From Polydactylus sextarius (taxonomy: Eukaryota; Chordata; Actinopteri; Polynemidae): a stretch of DNA of 64,000 nt. The notes beneath the pieces were generated by a model. It searched no databases, was not told where the DNA came from, and was given only the letters and a program-made list of their open reading frames with translations. The stretch lies in the NCBI GenBank assembly GCA_016801845.1, contig CM028931.1:10786087-10850086 (forward strand), read 5' to 3'. Shown here one piece after another: positions 11,002 through 22,985 of the stretch; position 1 is the stretch's first letter, and each line of letters starts with the position of its first letter. The position numbers were made by a program, and so were the translations under genes.

Positions 11002-12168
11002 ATGGCTTCAAGATCAGATAAGGATCTCTGCAGTCTGCACTCTGAGAAACTCAAACTCTTCTGTCTGGATCATCTGCAGCCAGTTTGTGTCGTCTGTCTA
11101 CATTCAGAAACACACACCAACCACAGCTTCAGACCCGTTAATGAAGCTGCTCAACAACACAAGAAGAAACTTGAGGAAACTCTGGAGCCTTTAAAGAAGA
11201 AGATAAAGAGTTTAGAAGAAGGTAAAGTGAAGTTTGATCAAACAGTAAAACACATTAAGGTCCAGGCCCGACGCACAGAGACGCAGATGAAGGAGCAGTT
11301 TAAGAAGCTGCACCAGTTTCTAGAGGAGGAAGAGGAGGCCAGGATGGCTGCACTGAGGGAGGAAGAGGAGCAGAAGAGTCAGAGGATGAAGGAGAAGATG
11401 GAGGCTCTGAGCAGAGAGATAGCAGCTCTGTCACACACAGTCAGAGCCACAGAGGACGAGCTGAGAGCTGAAGACGTCTCATTCCTGATCAACTACAAGG
11501 CTGCAGTGGACAGAGTCCAGCAGCGCCCCCTGCTGGAGGATCCACAACTGCTCTCAGGAGCTCTGATAGACGAGGCCAAACACCTGGGAAACCTCACCTT
11601 CAACATCTGGAACAAGATGAAGGACCTGGTCTCCTACAGTCCTGTGGTTCTGGACCCAAACACCGCTAGTCCAGTAGCTGAACTGTCTGAAGATCTGACC
11701 AGTTTGACATCAGGACAGAGTCAACAGCTTCCTGATAATCCAGAGAGGGTTGATAATTACTGCATCGCTCTGGGCTCTGAGGGTTTTAACTCAGGGACTC
11801 ACAGCTGGGACGTTGATGTTGGAGACAGTACAGGCTGGGTTCTGGGTGTGTTGACAGAGTCTGTCCAGAGGAAGGGAAGCAACATACTCTCTGGATTATG
11901 GAGAGTTGGGTCCCTTGGAGATAAATACTCCGTCCGATCACCATCAGCTCCACTCACTGTTCTCCCAGTAAAGAAGAAGATCCAGAGGATCAGAGTGAAT
12001 CTGGACTGGGACGGAGGAAAGGTGTCGTTCTCTGATGTTGATACTAACACACACATACACACCTTCACACACACTTTCACTGAGAAGATGTTTCCATACA
12101 TTAACACCATTGATAACATACAGATAATACCAGGGAAGGTGTGTGTGAAAGTGGAACAAAGACGTTAG
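11002..12168 (+). CDS. RING-less TRIM35-like protein (B-box/coiled-coil/PRY-SPRY)
   Basis: A 388-residue tandem paralogue of the protein at 8053. It starts with the same MASRS segment, then jumps directly to DLCSLHSEKL, so residues equivalent to 8-82 of the neighbour, including the whole RING, are absent. The join is in frame. The B-box is intact (C10, H13, C21, H24, C29, C32, H38, H41). The coiled coil is nearly identical to the neighbour's, with T to R and R to Q the only changes I see across some 215 residues. The PRY-SPRY is complete but clearly diverged, mainly after NPER and between QRKG and SAPLTV. The start follows an acceptor ending at 10984. Without a RING it should not transfer ubiquitin itself. 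By inference it could hetero-dimerise with the full-length paralogue through the coiled coil, or act as a RING-independent binder. No stop or frameshift argues for pseudogene status, but expression is unproven. Confidence 0.85.
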   Translation: MASRSDKDLCSLHSEKLKLFCLDHLQPVCVVCLHSETHTNHSFRPVNEAAQQHKKKLEETLEPLKKKIKSLEEGKVKFDQTVKHIKVQARRTETQMKEQFKKLHQFLEEEEEARMAALREEEEQKSQRMKEKMEALSREIAALSHTVRATEDELRAEDVSFLINYKAAVDRVQQRPLLEDPQLLSGALIDEAKHLGNLTFNIWNKMKDLVSYSPVVLDPNTASPVAELSEDLTSLTSGQSQQLPDNPERVDNYCIALGSEGFNSGTHSWDVDVGDSTGWVLGVLTESVQRKGSNILSGLWRVGSLGDKYSVRSPSAPLTVLPVKKKIQRIRVNLDWDGGKVSFSDVDTNTHIHTFTHTFTEKMFPYINTIDNIQIIPGKVCVKVEQRR

Positions 12169-12436
12169 AGATGAGGAGGATGATCATTGTCATAATGTTT
12201 TTTCATGTTTTTGTTATTTTTTTTTTGTCTAAAGTGTCTAAATTGAAGTTAACTTCACTTGTTCTGCTGTCTCTGTTACAAAGCTGTAAATTAATATAAA
12301 TATTCTAAATTCCAAAGAGAGACGTGTTTGTTCATGTCTTTTGTAGCAGAAACATGTTGTTTTTCTCTGTGTGTATCTTCTTGTGTCTTTGAAAAATGGC
12401 AAATGTTTTTTTTTTTTTTTTTGAAGTAAATCCTGA

Positions 12437-12442
12437 AATAAA
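12437..12442 (+). terminator. polyadenylation signal of second TRIM gene
   Basis: AATAAA about 270 bases after the stop codon, after a 3' UTR that shares blocks such as TCTTTTGTAGCA with the first gene. Confidence 0.55.
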
Positions 12443-13845
12443 AACATTAAATAATTTTTTTAATGGTCTTCTTCTTATTATTATTATTATTATTATTATT
12501 AATTAGTCTGTGCTCAATTTGAAAAAAACAAATGAAAAAGTCATTTTTATTTATTGAATTAATATAAAATATAAATAACTAATAGTGGTAAATGAGAATT
12601 CTTTGAAAGTAGGGTTACAACATGGCGCCCGTGTATCACGTGATAGCCCCCTAAACCAATCATAGGGCAGAACGCCTTGTTCCCCAGTTGGCCAATCTCT
12701 GCTGTAAAGTGTGAAACAGCGCCCCTCTGGGTGTTAACCGCGGATTAATGTGAGTCGTCGTATGCGGTCAAACGTGGTATTACATCCTTTTTGAAGTCGA
12801 CGTTTGAACGCAGGTGAATCTGGATTTTTTTTTAAATTTAATTTCAATAAAACTTTCGTCGTCAACGCGGAAGAAAACGTGAAACTCCTGCGAGTTGTGA
12901 GTAGTAACACGTCTGAAGTGAAACGTGAAGCTTGCGTCAAAATAAGATACAGAATAACAGGATTTAAACGAGTTTAATGGCAGCTAGCTTGTTTCGTGTT
13001 TTGCTAATTAAGCTAGCTAGCTGTTAGCTGTTAACACACGGAATAAAATTGACTTTTTTTACCATCAAGGAGAGAAATAACAGGCCTTAACGAATCTAGG
13101 TGAGATAATCTAATGGTTTAACATGTTTTCTTGTATGTTTATTGGAATATTAGTTTGTTTTATTGATGGTTTAACTTACAATTGTTAGCATCTCATTTTT
13201 TGTGCTGTTGCTTCGGTTTCACTCAGATTATTTCCTGATAAACTTGTAAATAATAATAATGTAAACATTGTAGTTTCTTGAGGATTTGAGGCATTTTTAA
13301 AATATGTTTGTCCCTGTTTATAGTCCACTTTTAACCGGAAGTGTTTTTTTCTATCGTCATTTGACGTCTGACGTCAAAGCGTGTGTCAATACAGAGAACT
13401 ACAGGAAGTACACTAATCCAATATGACTGGTAATCAGATAATTTTGGTGTCTACTCCCTGTCTGCAGCCCACTAATTCATTACTAAAACCAGACTGAACC
13501 AGGAGGAGACAGGAAGTGGTTTTTGAGGCGAGTCAGGAGCTGCAGGATTAGATGTTGCCAGGTTGAAGATCAGAGTCCTGTGATGTGTCAGGGTGAGATT
13601 TGAAGTAAAGATGTGGGTCAGTCTTTGTGATGTGGAGGATGTTTTGGGTGGGGACTTGATTAGAGGTTTTCACGGTGAGATAAGAGTCGTTTCAACGATC
13701 TGTCGTCAGGTTATTCACACGTTATGATAAATAACATGGGAAGGTTTTTTTTCTGGATGTGCAGACTCTTGTCATTGATGCTGGAAAATCAGGTAGCGAC
13801 AGTTTTCTCTTTTTTTATTTTACAGGTGTTGGGTTCAACACCTTT
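12443..13845. other. gene-free interval
   Basis: No supported gene. Contains a TTA triplet repeat at about 12474-12501. A short GC-richer block around 12600-12735 includes CACGTG-type and CCAAT-type motifs (TCACGTGATAG, ACCAATCATAG) of unknown role. Confidence 0.45.
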
Positions 13846-14660
13846 TCTGGTCGACTATCTATGTGTCTCAAATCACATACTTACACTTACTAATTTCAGT
13901 GTGTATGTAGTAGCAAAAATGAGTAAACGATGATCTAGTACATCCAAATACCTCAGTAGTCTTTTAGTAGAAGGTGAAAGGTTCCCGGATGGTTTCCTAC
14001 TTCAACGCTACAACACTACGCTATCCCAGAAGTCACCGGGAGGTTGAAAACCATAGAAGAAGAAACTTCACTCGCTACAATTGACCAATAGTCACTCGGA
14101 TTAATTAATTACTTATAGTAAACAGTGATTGACAACCACATCTATGTGCTTGTTAGTGAATGTGAATGGAGACAGCGGCCAGGGAGAGATTATTTTGATA
14201 TTTTTACAATTTTATTCAAAGTGTGTTTAGTGATAACAGGGGAGCAGCAAAAGGGTCAGATGTCCTGTGATGTATAACTTCCTTTTCCGATCATTTCTAT
14301 TCAAACCTTAAATAGCAGCTGCATTAAAACGCAAATGCAGACTGTTCAGTAAATAAAAACATGTACATAGTCGTTCACGTCACCAGTGAGAGAGAAAAGT
14401 TGCCGCTATGACTGCGATGCTAACTAGCCGTGGTAGCTAACCCTCCGCTTCAAGCCGTAAAATCATGACGTTGATGTAAACATCCGGGTCACAAAACAGA
14501 CAAGATGGCGGCGTTGTAGTACGTCTGAATGGTGCTACTGCTAGTTAGCTTGATATGTAGTAGCTACTACTGTAACGGTCCAGTAGTAGGGACTCAGTAG
14601 TAGCAGTGTGTACTAAGGATTCGGATGCAGCCAGTACTGTACTGTTAATACCCACCATCG
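13846..14660. repeat. probable relic of a dispersed DNA repeat
   Basis: Phrases such as TGTGTCTCAAATCACATACT and repeated TAGTAGTAGC/TACTACTG near 14520-14610 resemble the start and body of non-autonomous fish DNA transposons that also occur at 29.2 and 51.2 kb (GTCTCAATTCGGATACTTC). Boundaries are uncertain. Confidence 0.35.
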
Positions 14661-14693
14661 ACCGTGATCGTCTCCCACCAAGATATCTGCCGG

Positions 14694-14714
14694 CTGTGTG
14701 TGTGTGTGTGTGTG
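14694..14714. repeat. (GT)n microsatellite
   Basis: About ten GT units. Confidence 0.9.
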
Positions 14715-14906
14715 GCAGCAGCAATACGTCATCATATATTTATGTATTGCTACTGATATATCAGTTATAGATCAATATCAGACTGTTTTGTCGGTTAGCA
14801 AACATCCAGGTGATGTTGCTAATTCTGTTAGCTTCACCCTCAGGTAAATTAAGACTGACATGTTATATATTACGCTAGCTAAGTAGCAATAAAGCTAATG
14901 ATATAT

Positions 14907-15520
14907 TAAAGGAGAAGTGTGTGAGATTGTGTCCAAAACTGGTTCTTCAGTTTCCTCCACTGTAACTTGATCATAAGACTTATATTTGTCTAATCTAGTG
15001 TCTAATGTTATGTTTCCTATTTGCCATAATTAGTATAAGTGTTGATGTTTGTTATCACACTGTCTCAGTGTAGCACGATGCTAACGTTAGCATCACAGCT
15101 CAACGCCAAACACAATCAGTGTTTCTCAAACATTGCTTCGTCACACTTCCATTAGTAAACTTCCAGGACAAAAATTGGATGATTTGGACCATGATCGTCT
15201 CCCACCAACATATCTGTCGTCTTGTTTTCAATTCTAATTAATAATCAAAGTCTTACTAGAGCTGATGTTTGATCGTGTGGCTCCATGTTTCATGTGAGGT
15301 GGAGATTAGCTCCTCTTCTGCTACGTAGCCAAGATGGCGTCATGGAGGGTGAGAAGTGTCCGTCAGTCTACACTCAACTTTTTAACTGTGATGAGTGAAA
15401 CCATCCGGGTGTTAACAGTTCACTGTGTTTTACCAGACTCTACCATACCACACTCAAAAATAGTAAGTGTAAGTGTGGAAATGTGTGATTTGAGTCGGTC
15501 GCGCTGCCACTTAATGTAAA
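14907..15520 (+). mobile_element. non-autonomous DNA element, TTAAAGGAGCAGT family, copy 1
   Basis: Begins with TTAAAGGAGAAGTGTGTG. It shares long blocks with 29018-30222, including CTCCTCTTCTGCTACGTAGC, CCAAGATGGCGTCATGGAGG and GAAACCATCCGGGTGTTAAC. The copy is shorter than the 29-kb copy and its right end is not clear. No transposase is encoded. Confidence 0.6.
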
Positions 15521-15767
15521 AACCTGACCTGTAGTCTCAAGACAAGACGGCGGAGCAACATGGTGGTTTCCTTCGAGCTCACCAGCTCTGTGTTTATATA
15601 AATAATAAACGACTAATTCAAAGTCTGAACCAAAACATTTTGATTGAGTAGCTGTTTGTGATGTCGCCAGCAGGTGGCACTGTTGTCTTGGTTAAAAAAG
15701 GTTTTCAGGTCCCATGTAACTGATTAGTGTTTTTACTTTAATTCAACCTGTGTGAGTCCAGCTACTG

Positions 15768-15768
<1 letters not shown>

Positions 15769-15804
<36 letters not shown>
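15769..15804. repeat. (CA)n microsatellite
   Basis: About 18 CA units. Confidence 0.95.
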
Positions 15805-15807
<3 letters not shown>

Positions 15808-16189
15808 CCGCTTGTTGTCAGGTATCAGGTGTCAAACTACCAACCACACACATTCGAGGGAGTGTCGCTTCAACACCTGAGAAGCTGAGAAACCCCCTCA
15901 GAGCTGGAGAGAGAGAGGACGTGACACATATCTTAACACACTTTAAATGGACGCCGCTTTTTTATTTTATTTTTAAACAAGGAACAGAACTAATACCCAT
16001 CACAGATATCATCACCACAATATTATTTATAATTCAGTCATGATCTGGTTTTTGTTCATCCTAAATTAGCTTTTCATATTACGACCATAGACGACTAATA
16101 AAACCAGACTGGATTGTGGTTTCTTTTACTTTATTTTGCCGCCAAATTAAAAGATAAATGTCCGTTACTGTAAAAAAAAAAAAGAAAGT

Positions 16190-16480
16190 TAAAAAAAGAA
16201 AAGAGAGTTAATCTCATCCACTCAGGCCTACCTGCTGTCGCCGGGCGAACGCCCGCCACAGCGACCGTACTGATTGGCTGTCGGCCTCCGGCTCCATTGT
16301 CGCGGCCGCGCTTCTGTTGTCTCATACCTCAACAGCTGTAATGAGAGAGGGGAGGCAGGAGTGGGGGCTGGTGCCGGGGGTGGGGGAGGCCTTTCTTCCC
16401 TCCTGTAGGGAAGCTGTTGAGCTTAATGTTTAATAAGCCACTGGACACAGAAGGAAACCTGATCCTCTCCGGAGAGGGTG
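16190..16480. promoter_or_regulatory. candidate conserved regulatory block
   Basis: Unique sequence of balanced to GC-rich composition in an otherwise repeat-rich stretch. It includes an inverted CCAAT box (GATTGGCTG), a CGCGGCCGCG core near 16301-16311, and TTAATGTTTAATAAGCC. There is no open frame of coding quality. The call rests only on texture. Confidence 0.3.
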
Positions 16481-16809
16481 GCGTGTGTGTGTTTTTGTGT
16501 TTGTGTATTTGTGTGTGAGTATCCAAGCATGCTGCTTTATTCTCTGGTCAGTGTGTGAATCAGATACACTGTGTTGATTGGCTGCTCTTTGTAATCGAGT
16601 CTTTATTCAACTGGAGGCTGCCTGGTGTTTCTCCTCAGAGCGCCGCTTCAGGGAAACGACTCGACTTGTCACCTGATTTTTATTTTACGTCACTTTGTTT
16701 ATAAAATGTCTGAGCTGTGTATCAGTCTCTGTCTTTGGTTAGAGATTGACACATTAACGATCTGGTGTTATTGATACAAAGTGAAAACATGGATCCACAT
16801 CGTCATAGT

Positions 16810-17515
16810 CAAAGTAACGTCAACTAGTCATCAAACAAGCTAATGTCAGCTAGTTATAAACCACAGTAATGTCAGTTAGTTATAAACCAGTTAGTTAGTT
16901 AAAACCTAACGTTGGCTAGTTATAAAAGAAGCTAATGTCAGCTAGTTATAAACCAAGTTAACGCTAGCTAGTTATTAAACAAGCTAACGTTGGCTATTTG
17001 TAAAAGAAGCTAACATCAGCTAGTTATAAACCACAGTAATGTCAGTTAGTTATAAACCAAGTTAATGTTAGCTAGTCATCAAACAAGCTAACGTCAGCTA
17101 GTTATAAACCAAGTTGACGTTAGCTAGTTATTAAACAAGCTAACGTTGGCTAGTTATAAAATAAGCTAACGTCAGCTAGTTTTAAACCAGACTAATGTCA
17201 GCTAGTTATAAACCAAAATAAAGTTAGCTAGTTATAAACCAAGCTAGTGTTGGTTATAAACCACGTTAATGTTAGCTAGTTATAAGACAGGCTAATGTTG
17301 GCTAGTTGTTAAACAAGCTAACGTCAGCTAGTTATAAACCAAGTTAATCTTAGCTAGTTAGAAATCAAGCTAATCTTAGCTAGTTATAAACCAGGCTAAC
17401 GTCAGCTAGTTATAAACCAAAATAAAGTTAGCTAGTTATAAACCAAGCTAACATCAGCTAGTTATTAAACAAGCTAGTGTTAGCTAGTAAGTAAACAAGC
17501 TAGTGCTAACAGACA
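16810..17515. repeat. 26-bp minisatellite (GCTAGTTATAAACC array)
   Basis: Roughly 26 tandem units of about 26 bp, with consensus AAGCTAACGTCAGCTAGTTA followed by TAAACC. Units vary at AACGTC/AATGTC/AACGTT and ATAAAC/ATTAAAC. No coding frame. Confidence 0.92.
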
Positions 17516-18824
17516 AAGCACAGTAGGAAGTAAAATAGACACTTTATTTTTATTGAATAAACCAGTTTATTTTCCACTAAAATTGAGCTACAACTCTAAC
17601 AGCTCTGACGGTCACAGCTGGATCATATATGATATCGTCTGATATCGATCTTATCCTGACAGACGTTGTGTTAGCGACAAAGAGCTGAGATAACAAGAGA
17701 TAACACGTGGACGCGTCACGGACTTGACACCGTTAATGACAAATGTGTGTGTATGAAAGGACGTAGGACGAAGGATTAGTCTGTTTCATTTGAATGAATT
17801 TGAATGAATTATGCATCAGTGGTGCTCACTCCTTCAAACTGACAGCCCCCGCTGGTTAATAATATCACCGCCCTGTCAGCGGATACTGGGATAAATAACA
17901 CATTAAGACGCACAGAAACTTCAGCCTCGGTGACTTCTGTCCACAAAGTCATCAGGACCTCACATTATTCAGTCACACACACATGTTGCAGCTCACACAC
18001 GTCGCTCTGCCTCCACAGCTGTGTGCACCAGAGCAGCTGGATGCTCTGCGGTCGTGGGCGCCGGCCAACTTAAGACTTCTTATCAACCATATGGTGTTTC
18101 AGTGGTGATAATATAATACAGCTTTTACTCATCAACGGTCACACTGAATGGCTATTCTGCCGTGGTCACGTGTCCTCTGTTGGCTTAAGCCGCTGGCCTG
18201 CCTCCTGTCCTGGGCCGTGGGTAGAGTTACAGGGCAGCTAAAGCCTCTGATCTATTATTCATCTACTCATGTCAGATATTACAGGGGAACAGGTTAATGT
18301 GAGGAGAAGAAGAGGGGGGGTGTTGGGAATGCACTGTTGCACCACGGGTCAGGAAGTGGACACAAACAGAGACGGTCTGACAACACATCTGTCACTGAGT
18401 CTTCACCGTTGTTTCTCTTCTGTTTCCCCTCAGTCTTTTTCTGCTCTGGAGGTTAATTAAACATCCAAATTGTGCGGTTTCCGAGTGACCCGGGCTCCGA
18501 GTCGGACCCTGGTCCGGGTCGGACCTGGACCAGATCCCAGTGTGTTGCAGCAGCGGCTCAGGTCTCAGGTCTGTGTGTCAGCAGGTTTCATACTCGACCA
18601 GACAGGATCTGACTCCCAATGAGCTCTGATCTGTTTCTGATGTAAGGAGAGTAGAGTTTATTAATCTATCTGGTTTGATTGAAGAGACGCGACTGTGTGT
18701 GTCAGGTTTTGGTAGATTTGGTAGAAAAAATATAAAATAGAGTCGAGTTACAAAAAGTTGAGGCACAAAACATTGTAAGTGGATAAATCAGTGTAATGAT
18801 TCATGTTGCTTTGCTAATAGAGTC
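17516..18824. other. gene-free interval with possible regulatory block
   Basis: No supported gene. The portion at about 18040-18290 is unique and balanced in composition (GGCTTAAGCCGCTGGCCTG, then TGATCTATTATTCATCTAC) and is a weak candidate conserved element. Confidence 0.35.
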
Positions 18825-19245
18825 TGAGAACACTTAGCATCACTAGCACTTAGCATCTCTAGCGCTTAGCATCACTCACGGTTAGCATAATTAGCGCTTA
18901 GCATCTCTAGTGCTTAGGATCACTAGCGCTTAGCATCTCTAACACTTAGCATCACTAGCGCTTAGCACCTCTAACACTTAGCATCTCTAGCGCCTAGCAT
19001 CACTAACGCTTAGCATCTCTAGTGCTTAGCATCACTAGCGCTTAGCATCTCTAACACTTAGCATCACTAGCGCTTAGCACCTCTAACACTTAGCATCTCT
19101 AGCGCCTAGCATCACTAACGTTTAGCATCTCCAACACTTAGCATATCAAGCTCTTAACACCACCAACGCTAAGCATTGCTAACACTTAACATTGCTAGTG
19201 CTTAGCGTCTTTAATGCTTAGCATCGCTAATATTTAGCACAACAC
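18825..19245. repeat. 16-bp minisatellite (TAGCATCTCTAACACT), array 1
   Basis: About 26 units of 16 bp. Units alternate TAGCATCTCTAACACT and TAGCATCACTAGCGCT, so a 32-bp dimer is visible, indicating higher-order expansion. The same 16-mer forms arrays near 20.9, 48.3 and 55.3 kb. Confidence 0.93.
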
Positions 19246-20894
19246 TTGTCCAAAGTTTGTACTAAACACTTGCATCATGTGTTCAACCTGCTGAAATGTC
19301 CGAAGTCCATGTGTCATTGGGAACACGACATAATATAAGAGTCACACTTGCAAAACGCTATGAATCGTTGTGTTTCGATTACGTTTTGTAATCAGCCCCA
19401 CAGCCCTAAATAAACATACAGGAACCTTTGTTTTCGTGGGCTGTGATGGGTCTTATCTTATAGCAGAGACCCACAGGTCAGTTCAACCCCAGGACCCAGG
19501 TGAGTCTGGATTCTTAGGTTGCAAATGATGATATTTGAGAGTTTTAAAAATAGCTGCATAGCAATGAAGACGTTGGGCGTTAAGGAGCCGGGACGTCCAT
19601 CAACCCTACGCCTCCTTCTGATCCCAGTGAGACTAGAAATTAGCCAAACTCACCATCGACTATTAGACCGATCCATTACTCTGAACACTGTATGTGTAAC
19701 ATGCGGAGGGAGGAACGACAGTTGTGGAAAAAAAAAAAAAAAGAAAAAAAACCTGACCCTGGTCCTGTGGACAAAGCCTAGGGGTATGTGAGGGGTATGG
19801 GAGCAATAATAGCCCTGCCTAAAAATAAAAGGGGCAAAATGACAGTGGAGGATACCGTTACAAAGAGCTCCAGTGGACAAATAGGAGGGCCAGCGCTTTG
19901 AAGAGTTTCTCACAAAAGACGGACCACACACTCCCCCCACCCCCCTCCTTGTCTCCCCTCCATCACCCCCCCCACACACACACTCTGCTCTCCCTCCGAT
20001 CAGGTTCCCATTATCGGCGAGGCCACACGGCGGAGAAGGGCAGGAGGGGGTTTGAAACGCCTGTCAGGAGCCGCTCGTCTGTGTCCGGCCTCAATGGCAC
20101 AAGTACACGCACATACGTGTAGATGGACCCACACATACATACATGTATGTCTGGTAACACTATAGCTAGAAACCTTAAAACACTAGAAACTGATATTTAT
20201 TTTGACCAGAGTGACGGAGTGTGGAAGTATGTGAAGTTAAGTTTGACACAGGAAGTGTGTTGTTTGCAGCTTTGTTTTATTGCTAAGCTAGTTAGCATTT
20301 AAGTTGCTAATCCAGATGTTGTAGTTTGTTAAACCCCTTTTTTTGGGAGTTGACGGTGTTTCAAGGCGAGTTGTCACTCACAGGAAGGTGAACTGAACAA
20401 ACTGAAACAGTATTTTCCTGTGATTGAACACTTCACTGCTCATTGTATTCTCTAATGTGGTTAACCGCACCCATGTATTTGAAAAGGCTCAAATAAACTA
20501 TTACACAGTTCATAGTGACGGCTGGTTGACTGACTGACTGTAGTGACCACGGTCCAGTTACAGGTGTGTGTGTGTGTGTAGCTCTACATGTCTGGGCTCG
20601 TCTCTCTCTCCCTCCGTGTCCCACAGTTGGCCTCTGTAATTAGGATCTGAGAGGGTGGCGGCATCAGGAGGATAAAGTTGCCTCCAATAAGTGATGGTAA
20701 AAACTTCAGGATCAACTAGTGGTCGTCAGGTTTCAACTTCTGTTTGACACAGACTCACTCGTTGACTTGAGCTTGAAACAGTGAATAGAAATTAATAAAA
20801 TCACTGATGTCGTCACTTCTCGTCTCTTGAAAACAAGTAAACTACTAAGCTGAAAATAAAATACAAACACGTACATTAGATTATATAACAAATA
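19246..20894. other. gene-free interval
   Basis: No supported gene. Holds an A run near 19727-19750, a C/CA-rich patch near 19925-19985 and a short GT run near 20563-20579. Open frames there are by-products of this composition. Confidence 0.5.
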
Positions 20895-21250
20895 ATGCTT
20901 ATAGCTAACACTTAGCATCTCTAACACTTAGCATTGCTAACATTTAGCATCTCTAACACTTAGCATCACAAACATTTAGCATCTCTTACGTCTAGCATCT
21001 TTAATGCTTGTCTTCCCTAACACTTAGCATCTCTAGCGCTTAGCATCTCTAACAATTAACATCTCTAACAATTAGCATCTCTAATGCTTAGCTTCTCTAA
21101 TGATTAGCACCTCTAACGATTAGCATCTCTACACTTAGCATCTCTAACAATTAGCATCTCTAACATTTAGCATTTCTAACAATTAGCATCTCTAACATTT
21201 AGCATTTCTAACTCTTAGCATCTCTAATGATTAGCATCACATTAGAGATC
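20895..21250. repeat. 16-bp minisatellite, array 2
   Basis: About 22 units of the TAGCATCTCTAACACT type, same orientation as array 1, with more divergence (AACAATTAGCATC, AATGATTAGCACC). Confidence 0.92.
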
Positions 21251-21639
21251 TCTAATGATTTGTTTCTGTAATCGAAATCAAAACACAACTTTCTACTAAT
21301 TTCACAGCTTTAGTTTCCTCTGTGATGTTGTTTTTTTATTGTTTAGTGGAACAAACCTCTGCTGTGCATCTGTGTCCAGTTTTGACCTCATTCAGAAACT
21401 CACACTCCTTTAATGTCGCATGTTTACGTCACTAATGTGAAATGAATTTGTCACTAATATTCCCGTCTCCGCACCTGCTACTTCTACACCCTTTGACAGT
21501 AAAGTCTGAATATTTGAACACACGTGTGTCCAGAGACGTGAATCACTGCTGCAGCCTTACACATCATTGATTAGTCAGTTTGTCATTTACTAAATTTGTG
21601 TCTACCAGCTGATTTGTCACTGAATGGTCGTATCTTCTG

Positions 21640-22200
21640 GTGAGGTGTGGTGATCTCCTCCTCCTCCTCCTCCGTCTCTTATCTCTCGTTCTTCCCTGAA
21701 TCCTCAGGTGAACCATCGATTTGCTGCACAAAACAAGGAGTCGCCCTTTTCTTTTCTCGACATCTCTGCGGAGGATTTGGTGACATCATACAGGGTGTTA
21801 ATCAGAACAGCTCGTTCCTCGTGTCGTCACGGCCTCGTGGCAGGTGCTTATCAGACCGACCAGGCCCGGGCCGCTCCTTCCCAGGCTCGGAACCGGTCCG
21901 GCCTGGCGGGAGGATAACGGCGGGGGCCCCGCTCCCATTTTCAACACGGCATTGTTGTGCCTGGCTGCGTGCTCCGCCGAGATCGAGATCTTACGGGAGA
22001 AAGTGTCATTTCCTTAAAGCTAAAACCCGCCCGAGCGCAGCCGCTGCCACCTTCGGAAGAAAGTCGGGAACGCACATTTCCAACCCGTCTGTCATTCAGC
22101 ACGAACACAAAAATGAAATGAGCATGTATTAACAATGCTGCTGCTCCCTGGAGATCCTGGCCAGCGATAAACGCACACACCCATGAACACATGTAGTCAC
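21640..22200. promoter_or_regulatory. candidate conserved regulatory block
   Basis: Unique, moderately GC-rich sequence free of microsatellites, ending with a GTATTAACAATG motif (SOX-like AACAAT at about 22130-22136). An open frame of 161 codons crosses it but has no domain, no good codon pattern and open counter-frames. It is read as a possible non-coding conserved element, not a gene. Confidence 0.3.
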
Positions 22201-22569
22201 AGCTTTGGCTTTTTGACCTTCAGCTCCCATAAATATTTCTCCAACTCTGACTGGGTCTGTGTGGTTTTAAAGGGAAGAGGAGGGAAAAAAAAAAAGCAGT
22301 TTATCTTTTGAATCTTTTCTCTAAGAGCCAACGTGCAGCGACGCAGAAAAAGAAGCTGAACGCAGCTGGAACGAAAACAAAAAACAAAGATTGATGCACA
22401 GAAACTCAGAGCTGTTCATGTGCACGTCTTCACTTCGCACAATATGTTTCCTGCTTTTCTCGGCTCGACAGTAGAAGATGAAACGTGATGTTCTGAGGTC
22501 GAAGAGTCAGATTGTTTATTTTTTTATTATCATCTTGAACTGACTCGACCTGTTGATTCAATCTGGTCA

Positions 22570-22985
22570 AAACTCTCATTAAACCTTTATTTATTTATTT
22601 ATTTTTAATTAAATTAAATTTAATTTGATTATTACTTTTGAATTGAATTTATTAATTAAATTTCTTAAATAATTTGATTTATTTATTACATTTTTATTTA
22701 GTTAATTAAAATTGTAAATTAAATTAAATTTTATTTATTTTAATTTATAATTTTTTTTACTTTAATTTAGTAATTTATTTTTAAATAAATGAATAATAAT
22801 AATGTATTAATTAATTAAAATTATTGAATAAATTGAAATAATTTTATTTATTAAATAATTTTATTATGATTTTTAAAAATTAAATAAATAAAATTATTAA
22901 TTAAATTTAATTACATTTCATTTATTTATTTAAAAAATAATATATTTTTTTCTTCTTTTTAAAAAAAATTAAAATAACAAAAATA
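22570..22985. repeat. AT-only low-complexity tract
   Basis: More than 400 bp of almost pure A/T built from AATTAAATT and TTTATTTA permutations with hardly any G or C. This could act as a DNA-unwinding or matrix-attachment type sequence, but no function is shown. Confidence 0.9.

Noticed and set aside
18825..19245. Regular short repeat resembling a CRISPR array
   Set aside because: Units are contiguous 16-mers without spacers, in a vertebrate genome; it is a minisatellite.
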